NCBI GenBank assembly: GCA_032718475.1
Contig: JAUCBJ010000678.1
Span: forward strand, 1-64,000
DNA: 64,000 bases
Source: Nemertoderma westbladi
Lineage: Eukaryota; Xenacoelomorpha; Nemertodermatida; Nemertodermatidae
Reading direction: 5' to 3'
Under the pieces are notes generated by a model that was not told where the DNA came from, ran no database searches, and was given only the letters and a program-made list of their open reading frames with translations. The stretch's first letter is position 1; each line of letters starts with the position of its first letter. A program made the position numbers and the translations under genes. Of the stretch, positions 31,601-43,600 are shown in pieces.

Positions 31601-34600
31601 TGATTTACTGGAGGGTAGAATCATAATAATATGAGTGTAGAGTAATCAGTTATTGAGATGTTACTTATTAAACCGAACATATGGGCAGTTTGTTAAATGA
31701 ATATCTCAACAATAATACTACGGCACTCTAGTTTTAAAGTGTTATTTGGATTGTTACGATTCGAATGAGCTAACTACTGTTATACTACAATGAGTGCCAT
31801 AATCCGTTGGTAATCTCTAATTAATTGAGTAAATCAAACATCTGTGCGAAATGTAGGCATATTCCCACGAACTGAATAAAAAATTGCCAAAGTTGGTAAG
31901 AGATTAGAGGAAACCCCCACCTCGGGCTTGATTATGAGTGTCTTTGTGTGTAGCTTTGTTATCTTTATGTCGTTCAAACAATCAAAAGGACAAATGTTGG
32001 TGATTTCAGGTTATTTTATCCAGTAACATCGCGGAGAGTTCCATCACGGTTGTTGACATCGCTTACGTCATCGACTTCTGTCTGACTCGGCGAATGGAGC
32101 GGGACCCCGAGACCAATCTACAGTGTCTGCGACTGGTATGGGCCAGTCGGTCCCAGACAACCCAACGGGCTGGTAGAGCTGGCCGTCTCAGGGATGGTAG
32201 GGTTTACAGAATGGTTCCGCGATGGTTCCACTCACAGGTTGGTGCCAAATTTATCATCCACACATACCTAGGCGGATCAACAATTAATTATTATACCTTT
32301 TATTCATATTTTATGGAACATTTTATTATTATCTATCAATATTTTTAATTCCACCTGTAATGAGATATTGACTCAATTGATATTAACTATGTTATGTTAC
32401 ATTTAATTCGATTGTCACTGTCGAACGTAGTGAGTCTTGAAAACTAATGCACATTGTTGTTTAACATAAATTATAATTATGGTCACTTGTTGCAAATCTT
32501 AAATACGCCGCAGATACGATTTCCAACCGTTATATTTATTCATTAGAATAAAATAGCATCACGCATAATTAGTGGATGATTTTAGTGATAATTAATAATT
32601 GATAATCTCCACTCAGGTTCTCTCCGCGGACGCTCCACCGGAGATGCTGCGTGCTCCACTCAGCCGAGTCGTACTCCGCTCCAAGTCCCTCGCTATGGGC
32701 AGCCCGGTCTCGCTGCTCAGTCTAGCGATAGAACCCCCAGACACCCGTAACATAGCGAGAACCGTTCTAGAACTTAAAGAGGCTCTGGCCCTAACGTGTA
32801 GGGTTAACAAACGAGTTGTAGTGACGGACGGCGACCTGACACTGATAGGGGAGATTCTCGCTAACCTACCGGTCGATGTACAACTCGGCAAACTAATAAT
32901 GATCGGACTCGTGTTTGGATACCTTCACGAAGCGGTCATCATGGCTGCCTGTCTCTCCGTACCACGTAGCATATTCCGTAATCTACACAAAGACCCATTG
33001 TTATCCTACGTAAACAAGGTATGGATGTAAGGGGATATATTTACTTCCGTACCCTATATTATTAAGGCCCCCTTCTGTTTTAATAATTAAATACAGACTG
33101 TTTGGTTAGTAATGTATATAGAGAATGCGACCTTTTAAACTCTTTTAATTTAAATGTGTACGATTGTTAATTTATTTGTAAACTGATTAGGTTCTTGGAT
33201 GAATTTATATCTTCCTTTTTTAATGGAGACTAGTTATTATTTTTTTCCCATCTTCTCATACACGAAGATACTGAATGGACATTGACCGTAAATGAAAAAG
33301 GTAATCTCCAGCGCAAAATTTCGTTGATAAAACACCGCCACTGCAACCTGTTCCTTTCCCTTAATGTTTTAAATTTAATAAAAAAATGTAAACCCTCTAA
33401 ACACATGGTTGGGGTTTGCAGTCATTTTGCCCCATTAAATCCATACACGTAGGACAACGCGTAGTTATTTACCCACCCCCCCCCCCTCCCCCTCAGGTCA
33501 TGTGGTCTAAACGCAGTCTGAGTGACCCCCTCGCAGCGCTCATGGCTTACCTCACCTGGTCCAGCCACGTCGCAAACGGAGACTTCTCTACCGAGGCCGA
33601 TCAGCAACAATGGTGTCAGACGTGGTCCCTGGAGCGTAAAGCGTTGAGCGAGGCAGAAAGCCTGGTAGATGAGGTAACGCAACGTCTCTCCGCTAAGGGC
33701 GTCAGTATGCCTCCACCTCGGTCTAACTTAGATTCACTGGACTACTTTGTCCTTAAGATTGTCATCGCCGGTTCCTTCTATCCCAACTACTTCTCTTCTA
33801 GCCATATTGACGACGAGGTATGTTGTATTACTTAGTGGGTTCGCCTTGTTCTACTATTATTGTGACGATTTAATTAATTAGAATGTCGAATTAACGAGTT
33901 ACAGATGTTTGTTGTTATTAATTTTGATAAAACTATCATAAAGTACAAATATTTATCTGCTGCGCTAACTATTTTCCAATGAATCTCTCACTATTTCAGG
34001 CGGCCTACAAGGGGTGTCTGGGGATGGACCCCCTTAGCTCGGTGTGTCTGAAGGGTCTTCCGGAGCAACTGGGGCCGTACTACCGAACGCAACTCTGCAA
34101 CTCTATCGGTTCGCTATTCGGGACGATGAAACTCGAGAAACCCCGGACGTTATCGTTCGAGGGACAGCGAGCCGTGGTCACCTTCGTCAACGATGACGCC
34201 TCTAGCGGCGAGGTTCCACTAGCCGTCTACGTTATGTTAAAGTCCCGGGTTACCCAGGGCAACCGCTTCGTACTGGACTCGTCTCGCGTCGACTCCTCGG
34301 TGGCTCAGTTATCGAAGCGAGTAAGTTCGTGTTCCTCTTCCTTCCGCGGTTCCCACTTCTTCGTTTCGTACCGCGGCGTCGGGGGTCGCACAGACACCGC
34401 CACGGCCGGGAACCGCGTAACAATCCCGGACGACCCCGTCCTAACGCTCAAACTTACCTACGTCGGTGAGGTCGGCTGTCTCTGGGGTCATATACTTACA
34501 CCCATGTAAGTTCGCCATTATACTTACACCCATGTAAGTTAGCCATTATACTTACACCCATGTAAGTTCGCCATTATACTTACACCCATGTAAGTTCGCC

Positions 34601-37600
34601 ATTATACTTACATCCATATAAGTTCGCCATTATACTTACACCCATGTAAGTTAGCCATTATACTTACACCCATGTAAGTTCGCCATTATACTTACACCCA
34701 TGTAAGTTCGCCATTATACTTACACCCATGTAAGTTAGCCATTATACTTACACCCATGTAAGTTCTCCATTATACTTACACCCATGTAAGTTCGCCATTA
34801 TACTTACACCCATGTAAGTTCGCCATTATACTTACACCCATGTAAGTTAGCCATTATACTTACACCCATGTAAGTTCGCCATTATACTTACACCCATGTA
34901 AGTTAGCCATTATACTTACACCCATGTAAGTTCGCCATTATACTTACACCCATGTAAGTTAGCCATTATACTTACACCCATGTAAGTTCGCCATTATACT
35001 TACACCCATGTAAGTTTGTCATTATACTTACACCCATGTAAGTTAGCCATTATACTTACACCCATGTAAGTTTGCCATTATACTTACACCCATGTAAGTT
35101 AGCCATTATACTTACACCCATGTAAGTTCGCCATTATACTTACACCCATGTAAGTTCGCCATTATACTTACACCCATGTAAGTTAGCCATTATACTTACA
35201 CCCATGTAAGTTAGCCATTATACTTACACCCATGTAAGTTAGCCATTATACTTACACCCATGTAAGTTCTCCATTATACTTACACCCATGTAAGTTCGCC
35301 ATTATACTTACACCCATGTAAGTTAGCCATTATACTTACATCCATGTAAGTTAGCCATTATACTTACACCCATGTAAGTTCGCCATTATACTTACACCCA
35401 TGTAAGTTAGCCATTATACTTACACCCATGTAAGTTCGCCATTATACTTACACCCATGTAAGTTCGCCATTATACTTCACCCATGTAAGTTAGCCATTAT
35501 ACTTACACCCATGTAAGTTCGCCATTATACTTACACCCATGTAAGTTAGCCATTATACTTACACCCATGTAAGTTCGCCATTATACTTACACCCATGTAA
35601 GTTCGCCATTATACTTACACCCATGTAAGTTAGCCATTATACTTACACCCATGTAAGTTCGCCATTATACTTACACCCATGTAAGTTCGCCATTATACTT
35701 ACACCCATGTAAGTTAGCCATTATACTTACACCCATGTAAGTTCGCCATTATACTTACACCCATGTAAGTTAGCCATTATACTTACACCCATGTAAGTTC
35801 GCCATTATACTTACACCCATGTAAGTTCGCCATTATACTTACACCCATGTAAGTTAGCCATTATACTTACACCCATGTAAGTTCGCCATTATACTTACAC
35901 CCATGTAAGTTAGCCATTATACTTACACCCATGTAAGTTCGCCATTATACTTACACCATGTAAGTTCGCCATTATACTTACACCCATGTAAGTTAGCCAT
36001 TATACTTACACCCATGTAAGTTAGCCATTATACTTACACCCATGTAAGTTAGCCATTATACCTACACCCATGTAAGTTAGCCATTATACTTACACCCATG
36101 TAAGTTCGCCATTATATTTACACCCATGTAAGTTCTCCATTATACTTACGCCCATGTAAGTTCGCCATTATACTTACACCCATGTAAGTTAGCCATTATA
36201 CTTACACCCATGTAAGTTAGCCATTATACTTACACCCATGTAAGTTCTCCATTATACTTACACCCATGTAAGTTCGCCATTATACTTACACCCATGTAAG
36301 TTAGCCATTATACTTACACCCATGTAAGTTCGCCATTATACTTACACCCATGTAAGTTAGCCATTATACTTACACCCATGTAAGTTAGCCATTATACTTA
36401 CACCCATATAAGTTAGCCATTATACTTACACCCATGTAAGTTCGACATTATACTTACACCCATGTAGGTTAGCCATTATACTTACACCCATGTAAGTTCG
36501 CCATTATACTTACACCCATGTAAGTTAGCCATTATACTTACATCCATGTAAGTTAGCCATTATACTTACACCCATGTAAGTTCGCCATTATACTTACACC
36601 CATGTAAGTTAGCCATTATACTTACACCCATGTAAGTTAGCCATTATTCTTACACCCATGTAAGTTCGCCATTATACTTACACCCATGTAAGTTCTCCAT
36701 TATACTTACACCCATGTAAGTTTGCCATTATACTTACACCCATGTAAGTTAGCCATTATACTTACACCCATGTAAGTTAGCCATTATACTTACACCCATG
36801 TAAGTTCTCCATTATACTTACACCCATGTAAGTTCGCCATTATACTTACACCCATGTAAGTTAGCCATTATACTTACACCCATGTAAGTTAGCCATTATA
36901 CTTACACCCATATAAGTTAGCCATTATACTTACACCCATGTAAGTTAGCCATTATACTTACACCCATGTAAGTTAGCCATTATACTTACACCCATATAAG
37001 TTAGCCATTATACTTACACCCATGTAAGTTCGCCATTATACTTACACCCATGTAGGTTAGCCATTATACTTACACCCATGTAAGTTCGCCATTATACTTA
37101 CACCCATGTAAGTTAGCCATTATACTTACATCCATGTAAGTTAGCCATTATACTTACACCCATGTAAGTTCGCCATTATACTTACACCCATGTAAGTTAG
37201 CCATTATACTTACACCCATGTAAGTTCGCCATTATACTTACACCCATGTAAGTTCGCCATTATACTTACACCCATGTAAGTTAGCCATTATACTTACACC
37301 CATGTAAGTTCGCCATTATACTTACACCCATGTAAGTTAGCCATTATACTTACACCCATGTAAGTTCGCCATTATACTTACACCCATGTAAGTTAGCCAT
37401 TATACTTACACCCATGTAAGTTCGCCATTATACTTACACCCATGTAAGTTCGCCATTATACTTACACCCATGTAAGTTAGCCATTATACTTACACCCATG
37501 TAAGTTCGCCATTATACTTACACCCATGTAAGTTAGCCATTATACTTACACCCATGTAAGTTAGCCATTATACTTACACCCATGTAAGTTCGCCATTATA

Positions 37601-40600
37601 CTTACACCCATGTAAGTTAGCCATTATACTTACACCCATGTAAGTTCGCCATTATACTTACACCCATGTAAGTTCGCCATTATACTTACACCCATGTAAG
37701 TTAGCCATTATACTTACACCCATGTAAGTTAGCCATTATACTTACACCCATGTAAGTTAGCCATTATACTTACACCCATGTAAGTTCGCCATTATACTTA
37801 CACCCATGTAAGTTCGCCATTATACTTACACCCATGTAAGTTCGCCATTATACTTACACCCATGTAAGTTAGCCATTATACTTACACCCATGTAAGTTCG
37901 CCATTATACTTTCACCCATGTAAGTTCGCCATTATACTTACACCCATGTAAGTTAGCCATTATACTTACATCCATGTAAGTTCGCCATTATACTTACACC
38001 CATGTAAGTTAGCCATTATACTTACACCCATGTAAGTTAGCCATTATACTTACACCCATGTAAGTTAGCCATTATACTTACACCCATCTAAGTTAGCCAT
38101 TATACTTACACCCATGTAAGTTAGCCATTATACTTACACCCATGTAAGTTAGCCATTATACTTACACCCATGTAAGTTCGCCATTATACTTACACCCATG
38201 TAAGTTAGCCATTATACTTACACCCATGTAAGTTAGCCATTATACTTACACCCATGTAAGTTCGCCATTATACTTACACCCATGTAAGTTAGCCATTATA
38301 CTTACACCCATGTAAGTTCGCCATTATACTTACACCCATGTAAGTTAGCCATTATACTTACATCCATGTAAGTTAGCCATTATACTTACACCCATGTAAG
38401 TTAGCCATTATACTTACACCCATGTAAGTTAGCCATTATACTTACACCCATGTAAGTTAGCCATTATACTTACACCCATGTAAGTTCGCCATTATACTTA
38501 CACCCATGTAAGTTAGCCATTATACTTACACCCATGTAAGTTCGCCATTATACTTACACCATGTAAGTTCGCCATTATACTTACACCCATGTAAGTTAGC
38601 CATTATACTTACACCCATGTAAGTTAGCCATTATACTTACACCCATGTAAGTTAGCCATTATACCTACACCCATGTAAGTTAGCCATTATACTTACACCC
38701 ATGTAAGTTCGCCATTATATTTACACCCATGTAAGTTCTCCATTATACTTACGCCCATGTAAGTTCGCCATTATACTTACACCCATGTAAGTTAGCCATT
38801 ATACTTACACCCATGTAAGTTAGCCATTATACTTACACCCATGTAAGTTCTCCATTATACTTACACCCATGTAAGTTCGCCATTATACTTACACCCATGT
38901 AAGTTAGCCATTATACTTACACCCATGTAAGTTCGCCATTATACTTACACCCATGTAAGTTAGCCATTATACTTACACCCATGTAAGTTAGCCATTATAC
39001 TTACACCCATATAAGTTAGCCATTATACTTACACCCATGTAAGTTCGACATTATACTTACACCCATGTAGGTTAGCCATTATACTTACACCCATGTAAGT
39101 TCGCCATTATACTTACACCCATGTAAGTTAGCCATTATACTTACATCCATGTAAGTTAGCCATTATACTTACACCCATGTAAGTTCGCCATTATACTTAC
39201 ACCCATGTAAGTTAGCCATTATACTTACACCCATGTAAGTTAGCCATTATTCTTACACCCATGTAAGTTCGCCATTATACTTACACCCATGTAAGTTCTC
39301 CATTATACTTACACCCATGTAAGTTTGCCATTATACTTACACCCATGTAAGTTAGCCATTATACTTACACCCATGTAAGTTAGCCATTATACTTACACCC
39401 ATGTAAGTTCTCCATTATACTTACACCCATGTAAGTTCGCCATTATACTTACACCCATGTAAGTTAGCCATTATACTTACACCCATGTAAGTTAGCCATT
39501 ATACTTACACCCATATAAGTTAGCCATTATACTTACACCCATGTAAGTTAGCCATTATACTTACACCCATGTAAGTTAGCCATTATACTTACACCCATAT
39601 AAGTTAGCCATTATACTTACACCCATGTAAGTTCGCCATTATACTTACACCCATGTAGGTTAGCCATTATACTTACACCCATGTAAGTTCGCCATTATAC
39701 TTACACCCATGTAAGTTAGCCATTATACTTACATCCATGTAAGTTAGCCATTATACTTACACCCATGTAAGTTCGCCATTATACTTACACCCATGTAAGT
39801 TAGCCATTATACTTACACCCATGTAAGTTCGCCATTATACTTACACCCATGTAAGTTCGCCATTATACTTACACCCATGTAAGTTAGCCATTATACTTAC
39901 ACCCATGTAAGTTCGCCATTATACTTACACCCATGTAAGTTAGCCATTATACTTACACCCATGTAAGTTCGCCATTATACTTACACCCATGTAAGTTAGC
40001 CATTATACTTACACCCATGTAAGTTCGCCATTATACTTACACCCATGTAAGTTCGCCATTATACTTACACCCATGTAAGTTAGCCATTATACTTACACCC
40101 ATGTAAGTTCGCCATTATACTTACACCCATGTAAGTTAGCCATTATACTTACACCCATGTAAGTTCGCCATTATACTTACACCCATGTAAGTTCGCCATT
40201 ATACTTACACCCATGTAAGTTAGCCATTATACTTACACCCATGTAAGTTAGCCATTATACTTACACCCATGTAAGTTAGCCATTATACTTACACCCATGT
40301 AAGTTCGCCATTATACTTACACCCATGTAAGTTCGCCATTATACTTACACCCATGTAAGTTCGCCATTATACTTACACCCATGTAAGTTAGCCATTATAC
40401 TTACACCCATGTAAGTTCGCCATTATACTTTCACCCATGTAAGTTCGCCATTATACTTACACCCATGTAAGTTAGCAATTATACTTACATCCATGTAAGT
40501 TCGCCATTATACTTACACCCATGTAAGTTAGCCATTATACTTACACCCATGTAAGTTAGCCATTATACTTACACCCATGTAAGTTAGCCATTATACTTAC

Positions 40601-43600
40601 ACCCATCTAAGTTAGCCATTATACTTACACCCATGTAAGTTAGCCATTATACTTACACCCATGTAAGTTAGCCATTATACTTAAACCCATGTAAGTTCGC
40701 CATTATACTTACACCCATGTAAGTTAGCCATTATACTTACACCCATGTAAGTTCGCCATTATACTTACACCCATGTAAGTTAGCCATTATACTTTCACCC
40801 ATGTAAGTTCGCCATTATACTTACACCCATGTAAGTTCGCCATTATACTTACACCCATGTAAGTTCGCCATTATACTTACATCCATGTAAGTTCGCCATT
40901 ATACTTACACCCATGTAAGTTAGCCATTATACTTACACCCATGTAAGTTAGCCATTATACTTACATCCATGTAAGTTCGCCATTATACTTACACCCATGT
41001 AAGTTAGCCATTATACTTACACCCATGTAAGTTCGCCATTATACTTACACCCATGTAAGTTAGCCATTATACTTACATCCATGTAAGTTAGCCATTATAC
41101 TTACACCCATGTAAGTTAGCCATTATACTTACACCCATGTAAGTTAGCCATTATACTTACACCCATGTAAGTTCGCCATTATACTTACTTACACCCATGT
41201 AAGTTAGCCATTATACTTATATCCATGTAAGTTCGCCATTATACTTACACCCATGTAAGTTAGCCATTATACTTACACCCATGTAAGTTCGCCATTATAC
41301 TTACACCCATGTAAGTTAGCCATTATACTTACACCCATGTAAGTTCGCCATTATACCTACACCCATGTAAGTTAGCCATTATACTTACACCCATGTAAGT
41401 TCGCCATTATACTTACACCCATGTAAGTTCTCCATTATACTTACATCAATGTAAGTTCGCCATTATACTTACACCCATGTAAGTTAGCCATTATACTTAC
41501 ACCCATGTAAGTTAGCCATTATACTTACACCCATGTAAGTTCTCCATTATACTTACACCCATGTAAGTTCGCCATTATACTTACACCCATGTAAGTTAGC
41601 CATTATACTTACACCCATGTAAGTTAGCCATTATACGTACACCCATGTAAGTTAGCCATTATACTTACTAGGGATGTCCCGGAATTCCGTTCCGGCCGGA
41701 ATTCCGGCGGTTTTTGCCCGATTCCGGTTCCGGCCGGAATTGCCGGAATGGGGTCAATTCCGGCCGGAATTTTACCGGAATTACCAGGTTCCTAACTAGT
41801 TTGATAGTTGCCAATTGCATTAGTTTGTGAAATTATTATCAAAATTTACATATTTTTTTTAACATATATACTTACCAATTATTGTTTAAGATGCAGTACT
41901 TGTCAACACTTGTAAGAAAAAGTACAGAAGTAAAATTTTCTTCGGCCGTTAGCTTAGAGCTACCATTTAAGGATGCAAAGCAGATATAGATACCCCATGA
42001 TAGCCTCTTTAAATCATTCGTACCTAAACGAAAACTGCCGTGGCCCATGCGAGCTTCGAACCCACAACCTCCAGATAGAATGCCAGATTCAATGCAATTA
42101 GTTCACATTTGTAAAATCTTTTGTCGTTCAGAAGATTTTTTATGAAATGCATTGGGCCCGTGCTCCACTGGTAAGTCATTTAAGTCGTTTTCAGATTTTG
42201 TCTTCAGAATGTTTTCAGAATGTCAAAATTACACCTCCCTTGCTCCACTGGTAACACATTTTTAAGTCAAAAGTCATTTGTTAAAAAATATAAGTTAAGT
42301 CTCACATTTACAAAATCATTTACAATTTAACAGGTATTGCTTTCAGCATGCCTAAGTCATGAATCGTATGTCACAAAAAGATGGAACATGGGACATAATC
42401 ACTTTCGCTCATAAGTCGTTACTTACGATTTACCAGTAGAGTGGAGACGCTCCCATTGAAACCAATGTGTTGGTGTTCCATAATAAATTTTGACTTACGA
42501 ATTAAGACTTACCAGTGAAACATGGGCCTTAACGAGTGGTTTTACAATCTGCTTATATTATAACGTTTTTTAGATTGATTTACATTATTATTCATTGATT
42601 TTACATTATTTTATTTTGATATAATTATTAAATAATATGATAGTATTAATATTGGTATTGTCCAACATAACATAGGATTACCCCTAAAGTTTTGCAGCTT
42701 ATTTCCAAGGATTCCTTTATGTTACTTGGTTACAAATAGGCCTGCGTCTTTAGGTCCTGCAAGTGTGGTCGTTGGGTCATGCGTCAATATTCCCTGCGTC
42801 GTAGGTGCTGCATATAGTACAGTATGTTTATTTATATTTACAGCAAAGCTATTTCTTACCAGAAATCTATTTATTCCCAGCAAAATTAAACTGTAAGATA
42901 TACTACTAACTTTCGTTTATTGTTCTGGTTCGAATAACATGTCACTGTAACATGCCCCTTTCCCTTAACGACACCAGGATATTGCACTAAACAACCCAAA
43001 GACGCAAAACCGTAGGAAACCCGAAACCGCTGGTCAACGTATTTTTTTAGGTATGAGCCTAAAACCCTAACTTTTGGCCAAAGATATAGGTTTCTAAAAA
43101 AACAAGGAAATTTAATTCCCTGTCGTATAACGCCGAAGTACCCCCCTCCCGTCCCCAAAATAGGCCGTAACGTGCCAAAATTCGTTTATTTCACAAAAAA
43201 TATAAGGTTTCATGGGTCATTTAGTGTATTTCTCTAATTTATACAAAATTCCGGTTCCGGCCGGAATTCCGGCCGGAATATTCCGGCATGTTGAATTCCG
43301 GTTCCGGTTCCGGCCGGAATCAAAATATTGATTCCGGGACATCCCTATTACTTACATCCATGTAAGTTCGCCATTATACTTACACCCATGTAAGTTCGCC
43401 ATTATACTTACACCCATGTAAGTTAGCCATTATACTTACACCCATGTAAGTTAGCCATTATACTTACACCCATGTAAGTTCGCCATTATACTTACACCCA
43501 TGTAAGTTCGCCATTATACTTACACCCATGTAAGTTCGCCATTATACTTACACCCATGTAAGTTAGCCATTATACTTACACCCATGTAAGTTAGCCATTA

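Larger units (their letters stand above)
41669..43347. mobile_element. hAT-like non-autonomous DNA transposon, copy 1
   Basis: 1679 bp with terminal inverted repeats of 17 bp (TAGGGATGTCCCGGAAT) and 8-bp flanks ATACTTAC and TTACTTAC (one mismatch), which fits the 8-bp target duplication of hAT elements. Both ends carry many CCGGAATT and TTCCGGCCGGAA subterminal repeats. No transposase; the only open frame is a 90-codon one on the minus strand, without recognisable domains. It sits in the 28-bp array. Confidence 0.75.

Noticed and set aside
42045-42110. A functional tRNA gene
   Set aside because: Only a B-box-like block; no A box, cloverleaf or acceptor stem could be drawn.
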